A stretch of 64,000 nt of DNA from Catenovulum agarivorans DS-2 (GTDB lineage: Bacteria; Pseudomonadota; Gammaproteobacteria; Enterobacterales; Alteromonadaceae), in contig NZ_ARZY01000016.1 of the NCBI RefSeq assembly GCF_000568405.1, forward strand, positions 1 through 64,000. The letters are read 5' to 3'. The notes beneath the pieces were generated by a model. That model saw only the letters and a program-made list of their open reading frames with translations. It did no database searches and was not told where the DNA came from. Within the stretch, counting starts at the first letter, position 1. Every line of letters begins with the position of its first letter. The position numbers and the translations under genes were made by a program. Shown piece by piece: positions 56,190 to 64,000 of this stretch.

Positions 56190-56882
56190 TTAACCATACT
56201 GCTCACGACATTTATTAATATAATTTTCCAAACTAATAGCTTCGGTTGGTACAAATGCTTGCTCGGTTAGACACACCGACTCAATTCTATCTAACCTGAA
56301 CATACGGTAATCTTCGCGTTTTTTACACCAGGCAACTAAAGTCCAGGTTTTCCCCCAATAAATCATACCGAGTGGCCAAATAGTGCGATTGGTTTTATTG
56401 CCACTTTCATCTTGATAATGCAGATTACATGCAAGTTTTTGTTTGATTGCTTGAGATATTTGTTCGCTGGTTTGTTGGTAATCTTTGGAGACAAATTTAG
56501 GGATAATTAGCCACTCGGGTTGTGAAGTGGCTTTATGGTGTAACTGCTCGGGTAATACAGCATGAATTTTGGCAAGGGCAGAAGATGCCGCAGTTGCCAT
56601 GCCTTGATGGCTCCAACTTTCAACCATACGCACACCCAGCATTAAAGCCTCTAATTCAGCTTGGTCGAACATTATGGGTGGCATATTAAAGTTGGGTTTG
56701 AGCCGGTAGCCTATGCCGGCTTCCGACTCAATCGGCACGCCTGACAACGACAAAGCCTGAATGTCTCGATAGATAGTGCGCTGCGAAACCTGCAAGTTTT
56801 CTGCTAATTGTTCAGCTGTGACTACGCCACGTTTGCTGCGCAAATAAGTTAAAATCTGAAAGAGACGTTCGGCTTTTCGCAT
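56190..56882 (-). CDS. YafY-like HTH/WYL transcriptional regulator
   Basis: 230 residues: a DeoR-like winged helix at the N-terminus (GVVTAEQLAENLQVSQRTIY) and a WYL-type domain (about 140-215, with IWPLGMIYWGKTWTLVAWCKKREDYRMFRLDR broken by motif). WYL domains bind small ligands or nucleic acids. It lies 22 bases downstream of the small ABM-like gene on the same strand and probably controls it. Confidence 0.85.
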   Translation of the reverse strand: MRKAERLFQILTYLRSKRGVVTAEQLAENLQVSQRTIYRDIQALSLSGVPIESEAGIGYRLKPNFNMPPIMFDQAELEALMLGVRMVESWSHQGMATAASSALAKIHAVLPEQLHHKATSQPEWLIIPKFVSKDYQQTSEQISQAIKQKLACNLHYQDESGNKTNRTIWPLGMIYWGKTWTLVAWCKKREDYRMFRLDRIESVCLTEQAFVPTEAISLENYINKCREQYG

Positions 56883-56904
56883 GGTGTTATTTAATCTGCG
56901 CCAG

Positions 56905-57231
56905 TTAAGCTGGCTCGTCCATTAAAGTGGATATTTCAGATAGTACCTGCATATGCTGCATATTTACAGTGTCAGCTATCGTTGATTCCATAATCAACTG
57001 ACAAACAGGCAACTGCATAAACGCTTCAGACGCTTGTTTAGCTTGTTGCATATCATGCCAATAAATAATGTCGTGCTGCAGGCCGTTGGCATCTTCACTT
57101 AGTGAGCGGTAATAAAAACCCGGCTGTTCAAGTAAAAAGGCATTTAGCTCGCTGTTCATTTGATCTATCTGGCTTTGATCAACATTTGATTTAAATTTGT
57201 AGGTGATAAATTCAATTACTGTAGAGGTCAT
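56905..57231 (-). CDS. Small ABM/dimeric alpha-beta barrel-like protein
   Basis: 108 residues from the ATG at 57231, which has AAAGGAG 6 bases upstream. VIEFITYKF at the start, QPGFYYRSLSED and DIIYWHDMQQAKQASEAFM fit the dimeric ferredoxin-like barrel of antibiotic-biosynthesis-monooxygenase-type proteins. Function unknown. It forms a two-gene unit with the downstream WYL regulator. Confidence 0.6.
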   Translation of the reverse strand: MTSTVIEFITYKFKSNVDQSQIDQMNSELNAFLLEQPGFYYRSLSEDANGLQHDIIYWHDMQQAKQASEAFMQLPVCQLIMESTIADTVNMQHMQVLSEISTLMDEPA

Positions 57232-57336
57232 TTTAAGCTCCTTTTCCATTGTTTAATAAAATTACAATTGCACAAGGCTAATCGCTAACCCAAACACGGC
57301 ATAGCTATTAACCTGTCAACACCAAGGAGCTTAAAC
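57232..57336. repeat. 12-bp inverted repeat in the promoter region of the WYL unit
   Basis: TTTAAGCTCCTT (57232-57243) and its exact complement AAGGAGCTTAAA (57325-57336), 81 bases apart. One arm is the ribosome-binding site of the ABM-like gene. A partly paired stem, CTGACA/TGTCAG (57345-57362 region), lies beside it. Confidence 0.4.
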
Positions 57337-57516
57337 TAGGGCTGCTGACAGCGTTGTGTCAGTAGTGTTCAGAACAGCAAAAATAAAATTTATTAAGCAT
57401 TACATTTATTTACAAATTACTTTAACGAATGATGCTAGATTAATAGGCTAATTTTAAGCACAGCAATAAACGCCTGTTGTTCGCTGACTAACTCGCCTGA
57501 TTTAGGGACAAAATAA

Positions 57517-59202
57517 ATGTCTAAAGCCTTTAACCGCACACGCTTGCTATTAACTACGATGAGTTTAACTTTGTTTATTGCAGCCTGTGGCGACATTGAC
57601 GTTTCAGAGCCTGTCGATGAAGAGCCTATAACTTCGCTGCCTTCAAATACAATCAGTCGATTGGCTTTTCGTGATAACAATGCAACGTCCGGCCAAATTG
57701 GCGGAGCAATGGATATTAAATTTGAAGATGCAGCTGCTAGCCAAGCACAAGATGACAATAGCCGAGCTGAGCAAGTTTGGTTGTATTGGGCGGATAGCAA
57801 TGGGGATGAGTTTGGTGAGCCTTGGCAGCAAACTGAAGTTGCAGAATTACCAGAAATTCAGATTGATGGCGAAGTGGTTGTGCCACCTGAAGCTAAAATG
57901 ATTAAAGTGTATTTAGCTAATCGGCTGGGGCGTGCGACAGAAGGATTGGCTGTACGTTTTGATGATTTTATTGGCAATGCACTCATGACTGGGCCAGGCG
58001 GCAACGAGCTTGAATCTTGGTATTATGGTGATACTAGAGCAAAAATTAGTATTAGCAAACGCAACGACACTTGTTATTTTGATAATGGCTTAGTGAGTGT
58101 GGTTGATATGGCCAATGAAAAGGATACAAATTGGCACAGTCGTCCAGATAATAGTGCGCCGAATATTGCCGATGATGGTTTATTTCCTCCATTTCAATTC
58201 GAATGTGGGGTTGAGCCTGTAAATACCCATCGAGAAATTTCTGACGAAATAGGTGTTTGGACATATTCAACGTTAAATGATGCTATGTACTATGGCACTT
58301 TAGTTTACGACAGTTTTATCAAATATCTCGGTGAGCCAGCGTTAAATGACAAAATTAGATTACGTGTTCACTATGGCGCTCAATGGCAAGATATGGTTTT
58401 TTGGGACGGTGCATATGCTAATTTTGCCGATGCTTATCCTTTCCAATATTCAACCTTGTCTTTAGATTCTGTTGCGCATGAAGTTGCTCATGGGGTTTTA
58501 ACTAGAGTTTCGGCGTTAAATCCTTATCAAAATACTTTGAGTAACGATGCAATGACCCTGCATGAAGCCTTTGCTGATATCAGTGGAGTAATGGTTAAAT
58601 ATTACACTTCAGGTTCAGCGGATTGGTTGCATGGCGGTGAAAATCATGGACGGGTACGTCAATTAAATCAAATACAAACTGAGTCCCAGGCAATTGCCAG
58701 CTTTTTAGATTATGACGACGCAGGGGATAATTATTATCTGCGTATTGGCATGATGACTTATCCATTTTATTTGCTTAGTCAGAAATGGGGGCTAGAGCCA
58801 ACGTACCAGGCTTATTTACAGGCGGCTAAAACGTGTTGGTCAGCCGATGGCACATTAACCCATGCTGCCAACTGTATTAGACAGCAGGCTTTTGTCATGG
58901 GGCGCAATGAAGCAGATGTTATTAACGCATTTCAAACGGTTAAAATTAAGCTGTTTGAACACGGGGTACTTAGCCATTTTAAAATGGAGCGAAATGATCA
59001 CCAGCTGAGTTTTATAGACAACAGCCAGAGTACCAGTGAGATTGTAAGTTGGAGTTGGCATTTTGGTGACGGTGTGACATCAACAGCGCAAAATCCAGTT
59101 CATCAATATGCCGCAGCAGGAGAGTACAATGTCAGTTTAACTGTGACCGACTCCGGTGGTTACCAAGATACTTTCAATCGTACTCTGTACATTTCTGACT
59201 AA
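57517..59202 (+). CDS. Lipoprotein M4-type metallopeptidase with C-terminal PKD domain
   Basis: 561 residues. A lipoprotein signal ends at C24 (LFIAAC). After an N-terminal beta-rich region (about 45-150, GQIGGAMDI and EQVWLYWAD) comes an M4-like catalytic domain with zinc ligands HEVAH (321-325) and E350 in HEAFADISG, and a PKD domain (about 487-561, WHFGDG and YAAAGEYNVSLTV). No FTP or PepSY propeptide is seen. The position of the thermolysin active-site His (VHxxSG) aligns with Y407 in NYYLRIG, so activity may be altered. Probably anchored at the cell surface. Confidence 0.78.
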   Translation: MSKAFNRTRLLLTTMSLTLFIAACGDIDVSEPVDEEPITSLPSNTISRLAFRDNNATSGQIGGAMDIKFEDAAASQAQDDNSRAEQVWLYWADSNGDEFGEPWQQTEVAELPEIQIDGEVVVPPEAKMIKVYLANRLGRATEGLAVRFDDFIGNALMTGPGGNELESWYYGDTRAKISISKRNDTCYFDNGLVSVVDMANEKDTNWHSRPDNSAPNIADDGLFPPFQFECGVEPVNTHREISDEIGVWTYSTLNDAMYYGTLVYDSFIKYLGEPALNDKIRLRVHYGAQWQDMVFWDGAYANFADAYPFQYSTLSLDSVAHEVAHGVLTRVSALNPYQNTLSNDAMTLHEAFADISGVMVKYYTSGSADWLHGGENHGRVRQLNQIQTESQAIASFLDYDDAGDNYYLRIGMMTYPFYLLSQKWGLEPTYQAYLQAAKTCWSADGTLTHAANCIRQQAFVMGRNEADVINAFQTVKIKLFEHGVLSHFKMERNDHQLSFIDNSQSTSEIVSWSWHFGDGVTSTAQNPVHQYAAAGEYNVSLTVTDSGGYQDTFNRTLYISD

Positions 59203-59369
59203 TTTAGTGATTTTCGCGCCGACACTAACTCTGTCCAAACCGCAAAAATCAACAAAATTCCAGCCGAATACCGAGCTAAAAATTTTTTGCTTGCTGTTAA
59301 ATCGTAGGCATATTCTCGGATATGGAGTAGGCTAATACTTTGAGTCTGAATTAATTAGTTTGTTACTTT

Positions 59370-59843
59370 ATGCCTAAAATTGCCATTTTTGTTGATGTGC
59401 AAAACATCTATTACACCACCAAACAAGCTTATGCCAAACAATTTAATTATCGAAATTTTTGGCAATATGTAAATTATCAAGGTGATATAGTTATCGCAAA
59501 TGCCTACGCTATTCATAAAGGTGACGATGGCCAGCATAAATTTCAAAGTGCGTTAAAACACATAGGTTTTAACGTCAAACTGAAGCCTTACATCCAGCGG
59601 TCTGATGGTTCAGCTAAAGGCGATTGGGATGTAGGCATTACTATAGATGTACTGGAAGCTGCTCAACAGGTTGATAAAGTCATTTTATTGTCAGGTGATG
59701 GTGACTTTGATTTGTTACTACAAAAAGTACGTGATGCCTACCAAGTGCAAACTCAAGTATATGGTGTCCCTAGTTTAACCGCTAATTCATTAATAGATGC
59801 AGCCGATGAATTTACGCCGATATTGCAGGATATGTTGTTCTAA
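59370..59843 (+). CDS. NYN-domain protein (LabA/DUF88-like)
   Basis: 157 residues with a PIN-like NYN fold. Acidic metal-site positions: FVDVQNIYY at the start, GDWDVGITIDVLE in the middle and LLSGDGDFD later. NYN proteins are putative RNases. Single gene with a 167-base upstream gap in which nothing else was recognised. Confidence 0.82.
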   Translation: MPKIAIFVDVQNIYYTTKQAYAKQFNYRNFWQYVNYQGDIVIANAYAIHKGDDGQHKFQSALKHIGFNVKLKPYIQRSDGSAKGDWDVGITIDVLEAAQQVDKVILLSGDGDFDLLLQKVRDAYQVQTQVYGVPSLTANSLIDAADEFTPILQDMLF

Positions 59844-59902
59844 ACCCAAATGCATTGCAAAAGTGGTGTAGCTGTATCTGTTGATTTCAAATGTTGTTCT
59901 GG

Positions 59903-61915
59903 TTATTTAGCCATAGTTAAGTTGTCTATTGTCTCTAATTTGTCGCGCAGTGGCACGGCTAGATGCGCGCGGGACAACTCAATAATAGGTAAAGGTTCGT
60001 ACAGTTCTTTCATTGCCCACTTAGCGTACCGAGTGTTCAATTTACGGTAGTTAATTTGTGTACTAATCGAGATTGGGCTCTTAGCCCAGTACGGAATGTT
60101 AAATTGGTAATCTACCACATCTGATTCACCAGCCCGAATCACATTAACCGACGCTTTACCAACCATATTAAACAAGTCATGCTTCCAAACAATTTGCCCT
60201 TGCCTGTCTGTTGGTAAAGAGCGGTATTGATAAGCATCAGCTTCAAGGTATCCAGCTTGGTCAACATAACCACTGTTAAAAATGGCATGGCCTTCAGCAT
60301 CCACAACTTGGACCGCTACCCAAGCTTGGTTAATGTCAATGGTCCCACCTGGGAAATTATGTCCAACACCTGTATTGGCAACAATCACTTTTATGCTGGC
60401 TGTTTCACCTTTATAAAAATAATAAGGCTGCACTGCAGCGTGACGCAATCTTTGATTCACAGGCATTTTATTAATGGTTGCATCTTTTCTATGGGGCGGT
60501 TCAATGCTAATTCGCACTTTGTTCGACTGCATAAATTGCGCTATTTGCTGTTGTCCTTGGTAGTCTTTGCTAAGCGTCGTCAGCATGCTGTTGGCTGCAA
60601 AAAACTCGTGGCTGCGCACATAACCGTCTGCCGATGCCGAAGGGTCATCACTTTTCACCAATGGCATATGGCAATCTTGGCAGCGTTGTTGCTGCGCATG
60701 GCTGAATTTGGGGTCATTATTGCCTGAGTATGGGCTGTCTAACCAAGCGGCATATTCATCCTGCATTTTAATCCAACCCCAGCCGTTCAAATCTTTATCG
60801 ATAAACTGGCTATGACAAGCAGAGCAATATTCGGCTGTTCCTAACAAGTTTGGCGCCATATCTTGTTTGTGTTGCTCTGGATTAAATCTTATAGCTAAGC
60901 GATTAAGTTGTTGTAATATCCCAGACTCTGCTGTTTCAAAAATATATGCTTGATTGATGTCAAAATGATAGCTGGCCACTCCTTTATTATGAACCAATTT
61001 ACTTATGCCATGACACGACTGGCAGTTCACACCTTCAATATTCGCGAGACTACCGACAATGCCAGCATGTTCACCTCCGGCAGATAACTGACCAGTCAGC
61101 AATGCCAAAGGAGCATGACAACCTTCGCAATAACGGGTGGCTGCTATGCCTTTTTTGTTGGCTAACAAAGTGACATTGGTGACATAAGTTTTGTCAGATG
61201 CTGCTTGGCGATGAGCCGAGCGATACCATTGCTTAGCAATATCTATATGGCAGCTTGCACATTTATCAGTGGTGGCCAATGCTTTTTCATCAATAAATAT
61301 ATTGTTTGTTGTATCCGTTTGACTAGGGCGAAACGGATGCGGCCCATAAAGGTATTGATAGTTTTCTACCGCGGCTTCAGTTGAATAAGCTTGTTCTGAC
61401 GCATGGTCTGCCCACCACAAAACCGCGCTGGCTAATATTGATGAGGCGACCACACTAACAAATACCCGCGGAACATAGCCGCTGGTTTGAAAGCGCTTAT
61501 TTACTTGGCTTCTGTGGGTGAAAAAATGCAGCAACAAATGAACAACTAAAAACGCCACTATGCTAATGGCAGTAAAAAAGTGCCATTGATAGGTACTGCT
61601 ATTGTCTTCTCGTTGACCTTGGTAAAGGAGTTCTAATCCGCTATAAACCACCATCAGCATTGCGGCGAGCGTGACTAAGCCACTGACAAACACCGACAAA
61701 CGTCGAACTCCGAGTATGCGTTTAAAGTGGATTAAAGTATAAGGTACAATCAACAGCGCCCACAAACTACCAAATACTAAATGCAGCAAACTATTAATTT
61801 GATTAAATACATGATGCGGTAGCAAATAGCTGACAAAACCACTGACTGCAAGAGCAAAAAACAACACCACTAGCCATGCCAGTGCTTTCGATTCTAACTG
61901 AGTCGACTTAGTCAT
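59903..61915 (-). CDS. Membrane-anchored pentahaem cytochrome c (c554-like)
   Basis: 670 residues. The N-terminus has four to five membrane helices with histidines (about 12-170). The periplasmic part has five CxxCH haem sites at 219, 263, 298, 364 and 412 (CASCH, CEGCH, CQSCH, CSACH, CQDCH), arranged as in cytochrome c554-like proteins. A beta-rich C-terminal domain (about 480-640, GVGHNFPGGTIDINQAWVAV) has no haem. It may pass electrons from the quinol pool to an unknown acceptor. Starts inside the HEAT-like gene (4-base overlap). Confidence 0.82.
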   Translation of the reverse strand: MTKSTQLESKALAWLVVLFFALAVSGFVSYLLPHHVFNQINSLLHLVFGSLWALLIVPYTLIHFKRILGVRRLSVFVSGLVTLAAMLMVVYSGLELLYQGQREDNSSTYQWHFFTAISIVAFLVVHLLLHFFTHRSQVNKRFQTSGYVPRVFVSVVASSILASAVLWWADHASEQAYSTEAAVENYQYLYGPHPFRPSQTDTTNNIFIDEKALATTDKCASCHIDIAKQWYRSAHRQAASDKTYVTNVTLLANKKGIAATRYCEGCHAPLALLTGQLSAGGEHAGIVGSLANIEGVNCQSCHGISKLVHNKGVASYHFDINQAYIFETAESGILQQLNRLAIRFNPEQHKQDMAPNLLGTAEYCSACHSQFIDKDLNGWGWIKMQDEYAAWLDSPYSGNNDPKFSHAQQQRCQDCHMPLVKSDDPSASADGYVRSHEFFAANSMLTTLSKDYQGQQQIAQFMQSNKVRISIEPPHRKDATINKMPVNQRLRHAAVQPYYFYKGETASIKVIVANTGVGHNFPGGTIDINQAWVAVQVVDAEGHAIFNSGYVDQAGYLEADAYQYRSLPTDRQGQIVWKHDLFNMVGKASVNVIRAGESDVVDYQFNIPYWAKSPISISTQINYRKLNTRYAKWAMKELYEPLPIIELSRAHLAVPLRDKLETIDNLTMAK

Positions 61916-64000
61916 TGTACCTTCTCCTGTTGGCCATTTTCCTGTAGCCAGTAGCTCTTGATTTTTTCACGAACATGGGTAGCAAACGACTGATTTTGCA
62001 TAATTTTATGAATGTCTTGTTCAGCGGCTAACCAAGGGTAATCACCAGCACGAATAATGCTGGACAGCACAGTGTTGTTGCCAGAGTTAACTTGTTGCAA
62101 TAACCAATTGGCGCTAAATTTATCTTGTTTATATTGGTGTAATGCCCAGGTTTGTTTGATTGAATAAGCAAGGTTAGGGGCTGTAATTATCGCTGCAGAC
62201 AGACGCTGATAAGCCAAAGTTGTTCGAGTTTGTTGGGGTAATGCCAATAGGCTCAATAAATGAAAATGTTCAGGCGTATCTACACTATCTAGCCAATGGT
62301 GAACTTGCTTAACAAAGTCACTTCTGTTGGTAGAGCCTCTACTTTGCGCAAGCATATTGCACAATACAAATTCGCTACCAAAGCTCGTTATTTTTAATGT
62401 TTTTATTGTTTGAGCATGGTTAAAACAAGCAGTGAATAAAGCTTGTTGTTGCAATTGGCTGAGGCCACTTTGCCAACCGAGTTGTTGATATTTTTTAATG
62501 AGTGCTTGCTGCTGCACACGGGTTAATTGAGCAAAAACAGCAACCAAATTATTGTTTTGTTGAGGGCTTAGCTGGGTAACATCTAGCCGGACAAGGTCAG
62601 CTTGCCAATTTTTACTCAGCTGCTTAAGCTGTTTTTTAGTTAAGTTTAACTTTAATATTTGTGGTAACCAATATAATTTGTCTGGCGTGCTGATTGCTTG
62701 TGGTTTATGCAACAATAAAGTTAATGCGGCATTGTATACCTCAGGGTCTACGTTTGCTTGTGTGAATTGTTTAAACTCAGGCAATGGCAGTGCATTGAAT
62801 TGTGCGGCGGTTAAATACAGCTTTTGCAATTTACCTGTTGGCATATCAGCATACTGAATATTGAACTGAGCCAACCAATGTTTCACTTGTTTTTGCTCAA
62901 GTACAATTGCATCTATTGCTTGTGGCATTAACGCCAAAGCTAAAAAGACATGTTTGTTATGCTTTGCTGCTTGCTGAGTTATCGGGTTATCTAATTGTGT
63001 ATTTAATCGTGTCAGTGCAATGAGTGCTTGTTGGATCTCTGTGTAGTCTTCACTCTTTGCTAGTCTTTGCAATAATAGCGGTCTAGCTTCAGTTTGTCTT
63101 ATTTTTCCAAGTGTATTAATTAACCTTGCTCGACTAGCCACAGGCGCTTTTGCAAACGCTTCAATTATTACGCTACTTGAATTATGGTGCTCTGCTTCAG
63201 CGAGCGCGAGCGCAGCGCAATTAACTATCTTGGCATTGTTCGCTTGAATACTTTTAAATAAATATGGCAAAGCTTTATTTTTGCTGCGTACCACTGCTTC
63301 TTCTTGGCTAAACCAATATGCAAAAATATTGGCCGTTGCACAAAATGTTTGTGGATCAGATGTGTCCAACAAGGTTAATAAATAACGAGTGCTGTGCTCC
63401 GCTTCCAGTTGAGTTAGCGCAGTGGCTGCGGCCTGTTGCAGCTGGCCTGAAGCTGTTTCCAACCAATAAAGATACAGTGCGAGCCAATGCGCCTGCGGTT
63501 GACTCGCAACTAATTCAGCTAGTTCATCTTGATTGGCACTTTTGCTTGCCTGTTTAAGTTGTGTAAGAGAGGCATAATGAACGGGTTTGTGCAGATTGCG
63601 TCGCAGATAATCGGTTAAATCTAGCTTAGCTAGTGCTGATAATGTTAAAGATGGTTCTCGGTCTGCGGTATTGCTGTTTGTCACAATTTGCCATTGATTG
63701 TTATGCCATTGATAAAAATGATTGGCAGTCAATGTTTGCTCATAAGCTTGCTTTGCCGTTTTTAACCTGACCTGCACAGACGGTTTTTGGTTTAAACCAA
63801 AATGTAATCTTGCATCGTGTTGACCAAACATAGCCTGGCGGCTAATTAGGCTCGCGGCAACTGTTTTACCGTCTAGTTCGAGCGATTGAATTTGAGCATT
63901 GTCTGGAATGGTTAAGTTTAACCAATTTCTTTGGCTTTGGTCAGCGCTGGTATTTAACAATAACTGAGGAAACGCATTGTTATTGGTGAATAGAATATCC
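61912..64000 (-). CDS. Large HEAT-like repeat protein, 5' end outside the window
   Basis: The frame is open to the window edge, so the gene is partial; about 695 residues are visible. The first visible part is beta-rich; the middle has HEAT-like helical repeats (around LINTLGKIRQTEARPLLLQR and neighbours), and the rest is helical and rich in Q and L. No haem or catalytic motif is seen. It overlaps the cytochrome gene (ATGA), so the two products are made together and probably form a complex. Function unknown. Confidence 0.6.
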   Translation of the reverse strand, partial: DILFTNNNAFPQLLLNTSADQSQRNWLNLTIPDNAQIQSLELDGKTVAASLISRQAMFGQHDARLHFGLNQKPSVQVRLKTAKQAYEQTLTANHFYQWHNNQWQIVTNSNTADREPSLTLSALAKLDLTDYLRRNLHKPVHYASLTQLKQASKSANQDELAELVASQPQAHWLALYLYWLETASGQLQQAAATALTQLEAEHSTRYLLTLLDTSDPQTFCATANIFAYWFSQEEAVVRSKNKALPYLFKSIQANNAKIVNCAALALAEAEHHNSSSVIIEAFAKAPVASRARLINTLGKIRQTEARPLLLQRLAKSEDYTEIQQALIALTRLNTQLDNPITQQAAKHNKHVFLALALMPQAIDAIVLEQKQVKHWLAQFNIQYADMPTGKLQKLYLTAAQFNALPLPEFKQFTQANVDPEVYNAALTLLLHKPQAISTPDKLYWLPQILKLNLTKKQLKQLSKNWQADLVRLDVTQLSPQQNNNLVAVFAQLTRVQQQALIKKYQQLGWQSGLSQLQQQALFTACFNHAQTIKTLKITSFGSEFVLCNMLAQSRGSTNRSDFVKQVHHWLDSVDTPEHFHLLSLLALPQQTRTTLAYQRLSAAIITAPNLAYSIKQTWALHQYKQDKFSANWLLQQVNSGNNTVLSSIIRAGDYPWLAAEQDIHKIMQNQSFATHVREKIKSYWLQENGQQEKVQ

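Noticed and set aside
60227-60727. Open frame of 166 codons on the plus strand opposite the multihaem cytochrome
   Set aside because: Antisense to a conserved five-haem gene; the composition looks like a frame shadow.
1-64000. CRISPR array, tRNA or rRNA genes, prophage
   Set aside because: No regular direct repeats with spacers, no cloverleaf with CCA end and no phage structural genes were seen.

Overview
The window reads as chromosomal DNA from an AT-leaning, flagellated and probably marine gammaproteobacterium of the order Alteromonadales. Pointers are an ArcA/ArcB pair, the yacG-zapD-coaE-pilDCB-pilA block, glpE-glpG, ubiC-ubiA, efp with epmA and epmB, rapA, greB, YjfB/FliL-like motility proteins, a secreted M4-type peptidase and a multihaem cytochrome. 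A Catenovulum-like Alteromonadaceae is a guess; no rRNA or tRNA gene is present to settle it.

Layout. 1-5.1 kb: the last codons of tuf with its terminator, then arcB (+) convergent with arcA (-), and an orphan CHASE8-type histidine kinase upstream of arcA. 5.2-9.8 kb: a DUF3293 gene, a small exported protein, glgC-glgA and rsmC. 9.9-13.2 kb: a three-PAS hybrid kinase. 13.3-19 kb: a sulfate activation operon cysD - DHH phosphoesterase - cysN - SLC13 permease - cysC. 19-25 kb: yrfG, nudE-cysQ-yceI-glpE-glpG, a FliL-like gene and ubiCA. 25-31.3 kb: yacG, zapD, coaE and the type IV pilus genes pilD, pilC, pilB and pilA. 31.7-34.7 kb: a Moco riboswitch and moaA-mobA-moaB-moaC-moaD, with no moaE in the cluster. 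34.8-37.4 kb: cheR-cheD-cheB. 37.4-45.8 kb: cnoX, hemJ/ClC, a DUF6776 gene with erpA, a thioredoxin-like gene, and the EF-P set epmA-efp and epmB. 45.8-48 kb: yjfB behind a FliA-type promoter and an IS1111-type (IS110 family) insertion sequence. 48-50.5 kb: a TPR protein with a DesK/DesR-like two-component pair. 50.6-56.2 kb: greB, a phosphopantetheinyl transferase, rapA, a solute-binding protein and acpH. 56.2-64 kb: a WYL regulator with a small ABM-like protein, an M4-type lipoprotein peptidase with PKD domain, a NYN protein, and a five-haem membrane cytochrome with a HEAT-like partner that runs off the window.

Most of the window is conserved core genome. The items most worth a second look are the DHH phosphoesterase inside the cys operon, the multihaem cytochrome/HEAT pair, the IS1111 element with its candidate guide RNA, a possible three-way-junction leader directly before cheR, an 18-bp perfect palindrome upstream of the TPR/two-component cluster, an M4 peptidase whose active-site His appears to be Tyr, and altered cysteines in ArcB and CnoX. 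No CRISPR array, prophage, tRNA or rRNA gene was seen.
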